Shown: positions 6,276 through 13,991, counted from the stretch's first letter. The stretch is DNA of 18,951 bases from Clostridia bacterium (GCA_017459315.1 JAFUDD010000042.1:1-18951); one strand, 5' to 3'. Program-made: numbers and translations. The notes: generated by a model not told the origin, from the letters alone.

Positions 6276-7925
6276 ATGGAAACCAAAACATTGAACGGCG
6301 CTCTCTTTGCCCGCATGGTCGAGGGCGGCGCCGCCAAGCTGAACACGCACCGCACGGTCGTCAACGAACTGAACGTATTCCCGATTCCGGACGGGGACAC
6401 CGGCGACAATATGTACATGACCATCGACTCCGGCTGCTCCGCCGTTTCGGAGGGGGCGGACGGTGAGCTGGGGCAGACCTCGCAGCAGATCGCCCGGGGG
6501 ATGCTGCTCGGCGCGCGCGGCAATTCGGGCGTGATCCTGTCCCGCATTTTCGCGGGCATTTCGCAGGGGCTTTCGGGCGTAAAGACCGCCGATCTGAAAA
6601 CCTTTGCGGCGGCGCTCGAATGCGGCGTCAGGGAATCCTACAACGCGGTGCAGACGCCGGTGGAGGGAACGATCCTCACCGTCTATTCCGACGCCGTGCA
6701 TAAGGCGAACCGCGAGATCACCGACGAAACGGATTTTGAACAGTATTTTGATGCATTTTTGACCGAGCTGCGCGCTTCGCTCGATCGCACGCCGTCGCTT
6801 TTGGCGGTGCTGCGGGAGGCCGGAGTCGTGGACAGCGGCGGCGCGGGCTTTGTCTATATCGCGGAGGGAATGCAGGACGCGCTGCACGGCGTCGCGTTTA
6901 CGAATGCGGGCGGCCATGCGCCGCGGCCGCAGCAGGTGAATATCGCGTCGTTTACCGAGGACGACGAGCTGGAATTCGGCTTCTGCACCGAGTTCATCCT
7001 GCGGTTCCAGACCAAGAAGGTCGGCAAGGTTTCGGACTTTGACGAAAAGCCGCTGATCGACTGGCTGATTGCAAGCGGCGATTCGGTCGTGGCGTTCCGC
7101 GACGGGAGCCTCTTGCGCGTGCATATCCACACCAAAACGCCGGAGGATATTTTGGCGCATTGCCACAAGTACGGCGAGTTTTTGACGATGAAGATCGAAA
7201 ACATGATGCTGCAGCACCATGAGACGACGATCCGCAACAACTATAAGCCGCAAAAGCCGCGCAAGAAATTCGGCATCGTCGCGGTCGCGGCGGGCGCGGG
7301 CATCCGCGAAACGTTCCTGTCCATCGGCGCGGACGCGGTCGTGGACGGCGGGCAGAGCATGAACCCCTCCGCGGAGAGCTTTTTGGAGGCTTTTTGCGAG
7401 GTCAACGCCGAGACGATCCTCGTCTATCCGAACAACAGCAATATCATCCTGACCGCCGAGCAGGCCGCCGCGCTCTATACGGACGCGGACGTGCGCGTGA
7501 TGCCGAGCCACACGATCGGCGAATGTTATGCGGCGCTGTCGCTGCTCGATACCTCGTCCAACGATATCGACACGATCGAGCAGGGCTCTATCGACATCAT
7601 GCAGAGCGTCAAGACCGGCACGGTCTCCCGCGCGTCCCGCACGACCGAGCGCGACGGCGTTTCGGTGCGGGAGGGGGACTATATCGCCTACGAGGGCGCC
7701 ACGATCTATGCCGACGATCCCGACGCGAAAAACGCAGCACTGCGGCTTGCCGACGCGCTCGGCGCCGACGATTTCGGGATCCTGCTGCTGGTGAAGGGCA
7801 TCGACGCCGACCCAGCCGAGGCCGAGGCCATGCGTACGGCGCTGCAAAGCGCGCACCCGCTGACGGAAGTGATCCTGCTGGACGGCGGACAGCCGATCTA
7901 CGACTATATCATGATTTTGGAATAA
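6276..7925 (+). CDS. fakA: Fatty acid kinase subunit FakA (DAK2/DhaL-type ATPase)
   Basis: ATP-binding subunit of fatty acid kinase, 549 residues, matching the known FakA length of about 550. It phosphorylates a fatty acid held by a FakB protein to give acyl-phosphate in the cytoplasm. The N-terminal DhaL/DAK2 domain contains VFPIPDGDTGDNM (34-46), whose aspartates bind the Mg-ATP, and LGARGNSGVILS (about 78-89). A middle domain follows, with the FGFCTEFIL segment whose cysteine sits at the usual conserved place and an LRVHIHT stretch. The C-terminal domain, starting near KKFGIVAVAAGAG, has VYPNNSNI and MPSHTIGECYAAL. The ATG at 6276 is chosen because GAGGAAAGGA lies just upstream; an in-frame GTG at 6234 has no ribosome site. 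The stop is ten bases before fakB. Confidence 0.93.
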   Translation: METKTLNGALFARMVEGGAAKLNTHRTVVNELNVFPIPDGDTGDNMYMTIDSGCSAVSEGADGELGQTSQQIARGMLLGARGNSGVILSRIFAGISQGLSGVKTADLKTFAAALECGVRESYNAVQTPVEGTILTVYSDAVHKANREITDETDFEQYFDAFLTELRASLDRTPSLLAVLREAGVVDSGGAGFVYIAEGMQDALHGVAFTNAGGHAPRPQQVNIASFTEDDELEFGFCTEFILRFQTKKVGKVSDFDEKPLIDWLIASGDSVVAFRDGSLLRVHIHTKTPEDILAHCHKYGEFLTMKIENMMLQHHETTIRNNYKPQKPRKKFGIVAVAAGAGIRETFLSIGADAVVDGGQSMNPSAESFLEAFCEVNAETILVYPNNSNIILTAEQAAALYTDADVRVMPSHTIGECYAALSLLDTSSNDIDTIEQGSIDIMQSVKTGTVSRASRTTERDGVSVREGDYIAYEGATIYADDPDAKNAALRLADALGADDFGILLLVKGIDADPAEAEAMRTALQSAHPLTEVILLDGGQPIYDYIMILE

Positions 7926-7935
7926 GGAGGAAACC

Positions 7936-8805
7936 ATGCTGCGCTTATTCACCGATACCGATTGCGATATTACCCCGGCGGACGCCGCCAAATACGGCTA
8001 TACCTTGATCAGCATGCCGTATGCCATCGACGGCAAAACGGTCTACCCCTATGAGGATTTCGACACGTTCGACGCCAAGGCGTTTTACGATCAGCTTCGT
8101 GCGGGCGCGCTGCCGAACACGAGCGCGATCAGCCGCGAAAAGTACCTCGAAATCTTTGAGCCGGTCTTTGCCGCGGGCGACGATATCCTGTACGTACATT
8201 TCTCCCGCGCGATGACGGCGACGTTCGACGCGATGGATCAAGCCGTGAAGGAGCTGTCCGAAAAGTACCCGAACGTGCGCTTTTCCGACATCGACACCAA
8301 GGGCATCACGATCATCAGCCGCGCGATTGTGCTGGAGGTCGGGGATATGATCCGGGCCGGCAAGAGCGTGGACGAGGTTTTGGAATGGGCCAAGACCGAG
8401 GTCGATCATTTTGCGATCTACTTCTTTGCCGACGATCTGAAATTCTTCAAGCACAGCGGCCGTGTGTCCGGCCTTGCGGCGACGATGGGCACGCTGCTCG
8501 GCGTTCGTCCGATCATCTATATGAATACCGAGGGCAAGATGGTGTCCATCGGCTCCGAGCGCGGCCGGGCAAGGGCGATCCGTAGGCTGATGCAGTACGT
8601 GGACGAGCTCGGCGACGACGTGAAGGGGCATCGCGTGATCGTCGGCCACACCGACGCCGAGGAGATTGCGATCGAGGTCATGAACGAGCTGAAGGCCAAG
8701 TTCGGCGAGGGGCTTTGCATCGAAACCGTCGCGGTTAACCCCACGACCGGCGGGCATTGCGGGCCGAACGGCGTCGGGATCTGCTTCCACGCCAAGCATA
8801 GGTAA
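7936..8805 (+). CDS. fakB: DegV-family fatty-acid-binding protein FakB
   Basis: Fatty acid carrier of the kinase, 289 residues, the normal DegV length. It binds one fatty acid and presents its carboxyl group to FakA. Recognisable DegV features are the N-terminal TDTDCDI strand-turn, the LPNTSAIS loop (Thr62-Ser63 place the carboxylate), FKHSGRVSG (about 171-179, conserved arginine) and a C-terminal His274 in GGHCGPNGVG. Two spots differ from the common family pattern: the segment usually reading SSxLSGTY is HFSRAMTATF here, and the usual HTGPG is HCGPNG. The chain-length preference may therefore differ. AAGGAGG at 7924-7930 directly precedes the ATG and overlaps the fakA stop. A single fakB next to fakA suggests a dedicated pair, though other fakB genes may exist elsewhere. 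Confidence 0.92.
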   Translation: MLRLFTDTDCDITPADAAKYGYTLISMPYAIDGKTVYPYEDFDTFDAKAFYDQLRAGALPNTSAISREKYLEIFEPVFAAGDDILYVHFSRAMTATFDAMDQAVKELSEKYPNVRFSDIDTKGITIISRAIVLEVGDMIRAGKSVDEVLEWAKTEVDHFAIYFFADDLKFFKHSGRVSGLAATMGTLLGVRPIIYMNTEGKMVSIGSERGRARAIRRLMQYVDELGDDVKGHRVIVGHTDAEEIAIEVMNELKAKFGEGLCIETVAVNPTTGGHCGPNGVGICFHAKHR

Positions 8806-8810
8806 GCGGC

Positions 8811-9941
8811 ATGGTTACGGTCAGGGAGGTACAAACGAAGAAGGAGCAGCGCGAGTTTTTGAACTTCCCGCTGCATCTGTATCGGGACAACCCGAACTTC
8901 GTTCCGCCGCTGTACGGCGACGAGAAAAAGATTTTCCGCAAGGACTACGTCTATTACGACACTTGCGAGGCGGTGTATTACAACGCGTACCGCGACGGCA
9001 AGATCGTCGGACGCATCTCCGGGATCCTGCAAAAGGCCGCGAACGAAAAGAATCATGAAAAGCGCGTCCGCTTCACGCGGTTCGACAGCATCGACGATCA
9101 GGAGGTCGCCGCCACCTTGTTCGGCGCAGTCGAGGCGTGGGCCAAGGCGAAGGGCATGGACACGGTCTGCGGCCCGCTCGGGTTTTCGGATTTAGAGCGC
9201 GAAGGGCTTTTGATCGAGGGCTTCGATCAGCTGTCCACGTTCGAGGAGCAGTATAACGCGCCGTATTATCAGCGTCTGATCGAAAACCTCGGCTATACCA
9301 AGGAGGTCGATTGGACGGAGAGTAAAATCTACCCGCCGGAAAAGAACGACGGCGCCTTGGCGCGCGTGACCGAAAAGCTGATGAACCGCTATCATCTGCG
9401 CTTCGGCCCGGCGAAGAACGTCAACGATTTTCTGAAGCGCTACGCCGATCCGCTGTTCGAGCTGCTGGATAAGTCCTACGATCAGCTGTACGGCACGGTG
9501 CCGTTCACGGACGGCATGAAAAAACTGATGATCGACAATTTCCGTCTGATCATCGACCTCGACCACGTGGCGGTGCTGCTCGACGAGAACGACAACGTCG
9601 TGCTGCTCGGGATCTGCTTCCCGTCGATTGCCAAGGCCGTGCAGCCCTCCAGGGGGCATCTCACTCCGGCGGCGATTGTGCGGATCCTGCACGCGATCCG
9701 GCATCCGAAGATCATCGACCTCGGCTTGATCGGCATCGACCCGGCGTGGGCAAACCGCGGCATTTCGGTGGCGGTGTCCGCCGCGCTGGAACGGATGCTG
9801 CGCGAGGACGGCGTGGAGTACGCCGAAACGAACCTGAATTTAGAGGAGAATTACGCGATCCAGAACCAATGGAAGCGATTTGTCGCGGTGCCGCATAAGC
9901 GCCGCCGCGCGTTTGTGAAACAACTGGAGGACGACAAATGA
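8811..9941 (+). CDS. GNAT-like N-acyltransferase of unknown substrate
   Basis: Protein of 376 residues with GNAT-superfamily character. Visible features are an N-terminal FLNFPLHLYRDNPNFVPPL segment (about 16-34), a GNAT-like strand KIVGRISGI (64-72), the motif GPLGFSDLEREG (121-132) and a C-terminal ETNLNLEENYAIQNQWKRF segment (339-357), typical of the last strands of the fold. The length suggests two GNAT halves, as in a widespread, poorly characterised bacterial family whose members are often annotated only as hypothetical. No transmembrane segment is seen. It begins 5 bases after fakB and its stop overlaps the plsX start as ATGA, so it is part of the fatty acid operon. I infer that it uses an acyl-phosphate, acyl-ACP or acyl-CoA donor made by its neighbours; the acceptor is unknown. 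Confidence 0.8.
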   Translation: MVTVREVQTKKEQREFLNFPLHLYRDNPNFVPPLYGDEKKIFRKDYVYYDTCEAVYYNAYRDGKIVGRISGILQKAANEKNHEKRVRFTRFDSIDDQEVAATLFGAVEAWAKAKGMDTVCGPLGFSDLEREGLLIEGFDQLSTFEEQYNAPYYQRLIENLGYTKEVDWTESKIYPPEKNDGALARVTEKLMNRYHLRFGPAKNVNDFLKRYADPLFELLDKSYDQLYGTVPFTDGMKKLMIDNFRLIIDLDHVAVLLDENDNVVLLGICFPSIAKAVQPSRGHLTPAAIVRILHAIRHPKIIDLGLIGIDPAWANRGISVAVSAALERMLREDGVEYAETNLNLEENYAIQNQWKRFVAVPHKRRRAFVKQLEDDK

Positions 9942-10960
9942 TCCGGCTTTGCATCGACTGCTTCGGCGGCGACCACAGCCCCGAAGCGAACGTCGGCGGC
10001 GCGCTGCTGGCGTTGAAAACCTTTCCCGACCTTGCCGTGCTGCTGTTCGGCGACGAAGCGAAGCTCAAGGCGGTGCTTGCAAAAGAATCGTATGACAAGA
10101 GCCGCGTCGAGATCGTCCATGCGCCGGAGGTCATCGGGTGCGACGAGCAGCCGACCCTTGCGATCAAGCAAAAGGCGGACAGTTCCCTAATGCGTGCCAT
10201 CGAACGGCTCCGCACCGAAGAGGACGTGCACGGCATCGTCACGACCGGCTCGACCGGCGCGCTCGTTGCGGCGGCGACGCTGCGGCTCGGCCGCGTGCAC
10301 GGCATAAAGCGGCCCGCGTTCTGCCCGATCCTGCCGACGATGAACGGTGGCATGGTCGGCGTGTGCGACAGCGGCGCCAACGTGGATATCACGCCGAAGC
10401 TCTTGCAGCAGTTTGCCGTGATGGGCAGTCTGTATCTGCAATGCGCCTACGGCGTCGAACGCCCGCGCGTGGCAATGCTGAATATCGGCACCGAGGCCGA
10501 AAAGGGCGACGAGCTGCGAAAGGCCGCCTACCCGCTGCTCAAGGAAACGCCCGGCATTCACTTTGTCGGCAACATGGAAAGCCGCGATCTGCTGACCGGG
10601 CAATACGATCTGGTCGTGTGCGACGGCTTTTCGGGGAATGTGCTCATCAAGTCCACCGAGGGCGCGTGCCTTGAAATGCTGAAAAAGCTCAAAACGGATA
10701 TCTATTCGCGCACGCTCTACAAGCTCGGCGCGCTGCTGATGAAACGGATGTTCGCCGAGGAAAAGCGGTTCATGGACTACCGCAACTACGGCGGCAGCGT
10801 GCTGCTCGGCTGTAAAAAGATCGTCGTCAAGGGGCACGGCTCCAGCAACGATGCGGCGGTAGCAAAGTGCATCGAGCAGGCTTATCGAATGCAGACGGCA
10901 AGCATGACGGAAAAACTGCGCGAGGCCATCGCGGCGCTGCCGCAGGGGACAGCGGAATAA
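9938..10960 (+). CDS. plsX: Phosphate acyltransferase PlsX
   Basis: Soluble enzyme of 340 residues that interconverts acyl-ACP and acyl-phosphate; acyl-phosphate is the donor for PlsY in phosphatidic acid synthesis. Family signatures in order: an N-terminal DCFGGDHSPE (usual form DAMGGDxxPE), TTGSTGALVAA (usual GNTGA), KRPAFCPILPT, NIGTEAEKGDEL, GNMESRDL and CDGFSGNVLIKSTEG. The length is normal. The start ATGA overlaps the preceding GNAT stop by four bases. PlsX is commonly next to fabD/acpP, but here it closes a fakAB operon, which suits channelling imported fatty acids either to PlsY or, through acyl-ACP, to elongation. A strong terminator follows 11 bases later. Confidence 0.93.
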   Translation: MIRLCIDCFGGDHSPEANVGGALLALKTFPDLAVLLFGDEAKLKAVLAKESYDKSRVEIVHAPEVIGCDEQPTLAIKQKADSSLMRAIERLRTEEDVHGIVTTGSTGALVAAATLRLGRVHGIKRPAFCPILPTMNGGMVGVCDSGANVDITPKLLQQFAVMGSLYLQCAYGVERPRVAMLNIGTEAEKGDELRKAAYPLLKETPGIHFVGNMESRDLLTGQYDLVVCDGFSGNVLIKSTEGACLEMLKKLKTDIYSRTLYKLGALLMKRMFAEEKRFMDYRNYGGSVLLGCKKIVVKGHGSSNDAAVAKCIEQAYRMQTASMTEKLREAIAALPQGTAE

Positions 10961-10971
10961 TTTGCCAACGG

Positions 10972-11000
10972 GAGCCGACCGGAAGATCGGCTCTTTTTTT
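10972..11000 (+). terminator. Rho-independent terminator after plsX
   Basis: GAGCCGA (10972-10978) pairs with TCGGCTC (10987-10993) across an eight-base loop, followed by seven T residues (10994-11000). It ends the tetR-to-plsX operon. Confidence 0.92.
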
Positions 11001-11058
11001 GTAACCGAAAGGCGGTATGCGCGGTGTTATGGGCAAAGAGACAAAGGAGGAACCGCGT

Positions 11059-12084
11059 ATGAAACGGTGGGTATATGCCATGCTCGCGGCGCTGCTGCTG
11101 GTGGGCTGCACCGCAAAGGAGGGAACGCCTGTGGAGAAGGACACGCATCCGGATGTGACGGTGATCGTCACCGATTCGCCCTCGCCGGAGGCGCTCGGAC
11201 TGTGGAACAAGCCGCAAAAGAACGATCCCGCGCCCGCCGAGGGCACGATGACCGCGCCGCCCGCGCTGTATGTCTCGGTCACGGACGCGTCGGGCTTGGC
11301 GTCCACGGGCAGCTATGAATGGTTCTACGCCAACGCCGACGGCACCGGCACCGGCGTCGAGGCGTGCGGGATGCACCCGCTCGAAAGCACCGCCTATCTC
11401 GATCCGCTGCCAAGCCGCGGGAATACCGCCGTGCTGTCGTTCGCACCGGGCTGCACGCTGACCGACGTGGCGATCCGCGCATGGGACGAAGCGTATGCGG
11501 GCGACTATGAAAACGACGGCAAGGCGTTTACGCCCGATTGGACGAGGGACGGGGACGAGATCACGATGACGCTGCCCAATGGCGGCGCGATCTATGAGGT
11601 CACGGCGTCGTTCGACGGCGCGGGCCGCGGCAAGGCGACGTATGCCTTCTGGCTGACCGGCAAAAAGGACGCCGCCGCGGTGCCGTTCACGCAGGAGATC
11701 GTTCGCGTCGGATGGACGGAGGAGGGCGAAACGCCGGTGCGCCTGCTGACCGATGCGGACGCGCTTTCGTACTGCCTTGCGCCGCACTTTGCCCCCGGCA
11801 GCGAGAACGAACGGCTGAACGAGCTGCAGAAAACCTATGACGCGTCGTTCTTTGCGGAGCAGGATCTGCTCGTGCTGTACGTTTCGGCGGGCAGCGGCTC
11901 GGCGCACTATGCGGTCATGGATATACAGCGTGATGCGGACGGCGTGACCGTCGCGGTTAAATGCGAGATGCCGGAGGTCGGCACCAGCGACATGGGCGCA
12001 TGGCTACTGTTTTGCGCGGTCGAAAAGGGTGCGATCCCGGACGAAAACGCCGTCTCGGTCGTGTTCCCGACGCCGGGGCTGTAA
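11059..12084 (+). CDS. Lipoprotein with PrcB-like C-terminal segment
   Basis: Predicted lipoprotein of 341 residues. The start at 11059 follows AAAGGAGG (11043-11050) at eight bases and gives a signal peptide ending in the lipobox LVGC, cysteine 17. An acidic and proline-rich stretch follows (about 20-65), then a beta-rich region, then a C-terminal domain (about 215-340) with ASFFAEQDLLVLYVSAGSG and HYAVMDI. That C-terminal arrangement resembles the PrcB C-terminal domain found in other exported Firmicutes proteins, but this is recognition by eye and moderate at best. It stands between two terminators and so is probably a single-gene transcript. I could not find a convincing promoter in the 58 bases between the plsX terminator and the ATG. 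Function unknown. Confidence 0.82.
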   Translation: MKRWVYAMLAALLLVGCTAKEGTPVEKDTHPDVTVIVTDSPSPEALGLWNKPQKNDPAPAEGTMTAPPALYVSVTDASGLASTGSYEWFYANADGTGTGVEACGMHPLESTAYLDPLPSRGNTAVLSFAPGCTLTDVAIRAWDEAYAGDYENDGKAFTPDWTRDGDEITMTLPNGGAIYEVTASFDGAGRGKATYAFWLTGKKDAAAVPFTQEIVRVGWTEEGETPVRLLTDADALSYCLAPHFAPGSENERLNELQKTYDASFFAEQDLLVLYVSAGSGSAHYAVMDIQRDADGVTVAVKCEMPEVGTSDMGAWLLFCAVEKGAIPDENAVSVVFPTPGL

Positions 12085-12100
12085 AGTGGATCCGCATAAG

Positions 12101-12128
12101 CCGGAGGGATGTTTTTCCCTCCGGTTTT
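12101..12128 (+). terminator. Rho-independent terminator after the lipoprotein gene
   Basis: CCGGAGGGA (12101-12109) pairs perfectly with TCCCTCCGG (12116-12124) around a six-base loop, followed by TTTT. It separates the lipoprotein gene from the ATPase-asnA promoter, which begins 15 bases later. Confidence 0.9.
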
Positions 12129-12142
12129 CGCATATAAAATAC

Positions 12143-12171
12143 TTGTCAACGCGCGGCAAATCCGCTATACT
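12143..12171 (+). promoter_or_regulatory. Promoter of the ATPase-asnA operon, apparently leaderless
   Basis: TTGTCA (12143-12148) and TATACT (12166-12171) are 17 bases apart, a near-consensus sigma-A promoter. Only six bases separate the -10 from the ATG at 12178, so transcription would begin at or within about two bases of the start codon. No Shine-Dalgarno sequence lies in front of that ATG. Confidence 0.8.
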
Positions 12172-12177
12172 GTCGCC

Positions 12178-12924
12178 ATGACGAACGGATTATATATAGA
12201 TCGGGTGCTGCTGCGCGAGCCGCCGGGGGAGGATTCCTACCTTTCGGCGATCCCCGCCGTGCGCTGGCTGATCGAAAACGGCGAATGGCGGCTGTCAAGC
12301 CCCGTGACCGTGCTGTGCGGCGAGAACGGCACCGGTAAATCGACGCTGTTAGAGGCCGTCGCGGTGGCTTACGGGTTCAACCCGGAGGGCGGCACGCTGA
12401 ACTTTACGTTTTCGACCGAGGATTCCCATTCCGGGCTGTACCGCTGCATTCGGCTTGCGAAGCGCCGCCGCCCGCGCAACGGATTTTTCCTGCGCGCCGA
12501 GAGCTTTTACAACATGGCGACCTATATCGACCGGCACGACGCCGATCCGGAATCGGGCGGGCCGATCATCACGGGCTTCGGCGGCGTATCGCTGCATCAG
12601 CAGTCGCACGGTGAGAGCTTCCTTGCCGCCGTGCAGCACCGCTTCGGCGGGCAGGGGCTGTATCTTCTGGACGAGCCGGAGGCGGCGCTGAGCCCGCAAA
12701 AGCAGATGACGCTGCTGGTCGAGCTGAAGCAGCTTGCGGATGCGGATTCACAGATCATCCTGTCCACGCACTCCCCGATCCTGATGGCGATTCCGGGCGC
12801 GGAGGTGTGGGAGCTGACCGGCGAGGGAATGCGCCGCGTCGATTACCGCGCGACCGAGCATTTCACGGTCTACCGCGAATTTCTGAACCACCCGGAACGG
12901 ATGCTGTCGTATCTGTTCGATTGA
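12178..12924 (+). CDS. ABC-type ATPase (COG3910-like predicted AAA ATPase)
   Basis: Soluble ATPase of 248 residues with an ABC/SMC-type nucleotide-binding fold but no membrane domain. Walker A is GENGTGKST (48-56), the signature-like motif is QQSHGES (141-147), Walker B with catalytic glutamate is LYLLDEPEAAL (161-171) and the switch histidine lies in STHSP (His198). The short, compact form matches stand-alone predicted ATPases rather than transporter subunits. I choose the ATG at 12178; the frame runs back to 12109, but that part covers the terminator and promoter. There is no ribosome site, consistent with a leaderless transcript. It is followed after 16 bases by asnA and is probably co-transcribed. 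The biological role is unknown; Rad50/RecF-like or nuclease-partner ATPases share these motifs but have larger coiled-coil inserts. Confidence 0.85.
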   Translation: MTNGLYIDRVLLREPPGEDSYLSAIPAVRWLIENGEWRLSSPVTVLCGENGTGKSTLLEAVAVAYGFNPEGGTLNFTFSTEDSHSGLYRCIRLAKRRRPRNGFFLRAESFYNMATYIDRHDADPESGGPIITGFGGVSLHQQSHGESFLAAVQHRFGGQGLYLLDEPEAALSPQKQMTLLVELKQLADADSQIILSTHSPILMAIPGAEVWELTGEGMRRVDYRATEHFTVYREFLNHPERMLSYLFD

Positions 12925-12940
12925 CCCAAGGAGGATTTCT

Positions 12941-13945
12941 ATGCTGACTTTTCCCGCCGGATACCGCTCCGCGCTGTCGCTGCACGACACGCAGGTGGCG
13001 ATCAAGACCGTCAAGGACTTCTTTCAGGCACGGCTTGCCGCCGAGCTGAACCTGCTGCGCGTCTCCGCGCCGCTGTTTGTCACGCCCGAATCGGGCCTCA
13101 ACGACAATCTGAACGGCGTCGAGCGCCCCGTGCGCTTCGACGTGAAGGACATGGACGCGCGCGAGGTCGAGATCGTCCAGTCGCTGGCCAAATGGAAGCG
13201 GATGGCGCTGCACAGCTACGGCATGGGGCTGCATGAGGGCCTGTATGCCGATATGAACGCGATCCGCCGCGACGAGGTCATGGACAATATCCATTCGATC
13301 TACGTCGATCAATGGGACTGGGAGCGCGTGATCGCGCGCGGGGAGCGTACGCTCGAAACGCTGCAGGAGACCGTGCGCCGTGTCTACCGCGCGCTGAAAA
13401 AGACCGAAAAGTATATGGCCGTGCAGTACGATTATATTGAGGAAATTCTGCCGAAGGATATCTATTTTTTGACGGCGCAGGAGTTGTTGGATCGCTATCC
13501 GAACCTGTCCGCGCGCGAGCGCGAATACGCGATCACCAAGGAAAAGGGCGCGGTGTTCCTCATGCAGATCGGCGGGCGGCTTTCCAACGGCGAACGGCAC
13601 GACGGCCGCGCGCCGGACTATGACGACTGGACCCTGAACGGCGATATTCTCGTCTACTATCCGGTGCTCGATATCGCGCTGGAGCTGTCCTCGATGGGCG
13701 TGCGCGTGGACGCCGCGGCTTTGCGTGAGCAGCTGAAAGCGGCGGACTGCATGGATCGCGCCAAGCTGCCGTTCCAAAAGGCTGTGCTGAACGACGAGCT
13801 GCCATTTTCGATCGGCGGCGGCATTGGGCAAAGCCGCATCTGTATGTTCTTCCTCCGCAAAGCGCATATCGGGGAGGTGCAGGTTTCCGTCTGGCCCGAT
13901 GAGCAGCGCAGGGCGGCCGCCGAGGCGGGAATCACTTTATTGTAA
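12941..13945 (+). CDS. asnA: Aspartate--ammonia ligase (asparagine synthetase A)
   Basis: Cytoplasmic enzyme of 334 residues that makes asparagine from aspartate, ammonia and ATP, releasing AMP and pyrophosphate. It belongs to the class II aminoacyl-tRNA synthetase fold. Recognisable AsnA stretches are LNLLRVSAPLFV near the N terminus, GLNDNLNGVERPV, VQSLAKWKR, GLYADMNAIRRDE, VDQWDWERV and the ATP-site glycine motif GGGIGQSR (292-299). The length is typical. AAGGAGG (12928-12934) lies six bases before the ATG. The gap to the ATPase gene is 16 bases, so there is no room for the asparagine T-box leader that controls asnA in some Firmicutes; control, if any, must act at the upstream promoter. 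Being ammonia-dependent, it fits an ammonia-rich habitat. Confidence 0.95.
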   Translation: MLTFPAGYRSALSLHDTQVAIKTVKDFFQARLAAELNLLRVSAPLFVTPESGLNDNLNGVERPVRFDVKDMDAREVEIVQSLAKWKRMALHSYGMGLHEGLYADMNAIRRDEVMDNIHSIYVDQWDWERVIARGERTLETLQETVRRVYRALKKTEKYMAVQYDYIEEILPKDIYFLTAQELLDRYPNLSAREREYAITKEKGAVFLMQIGGRLSNGERHDGRAPDYDDWTLNGDILVYYPVLDIALELSSMGVRVDAAALREQLKAADCMDRAKLPFQKAVLNDELPFSIGGGIGQSRICMFFLRKAHIGEVQVSVWPDEQRRAAAEAGITLL

Positions 13946-13963
13946 AGATCAAAGGAGTATCAT

Positions 13964-13991
13964 AAAAGGACGCGCCGCGGCGCGTCCTTTT
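13964..13991. terminator. Bidirectional terminator between asnA and the PPEY-protein gene
   Basis: AAAAGGACGCG (13964-13974) pairs perfectly over 11 bp with CGCGTCCTTTT (13981-13991) around the loop CCGCGG. The A- and T-runs allow it to work on both strands. It lies between asnA (ends 13945) and the converging minus-strand gene (ends 14007). Confidence 0.9.

Noticed and set aside
6213..7991. A 592-codon open frame on the minus strand opposite fakA
   Set aside because: Low-complexity arginine/histidine composition, no ribosome site, and full overlap with fakA, whose motifs are intact.
12925..12940. Possible T-box or riboswitch before asnA
   Set aside because: There are only 16 bases between the ATPase stop and the asnA ATG, fully taken up by the ribosome site; no leader exists.
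12863..13867. A 334-codon minus-strand frame opposite asnA
   Set aside because: Antisense shadow; the plus strand encodes complete AsnA.
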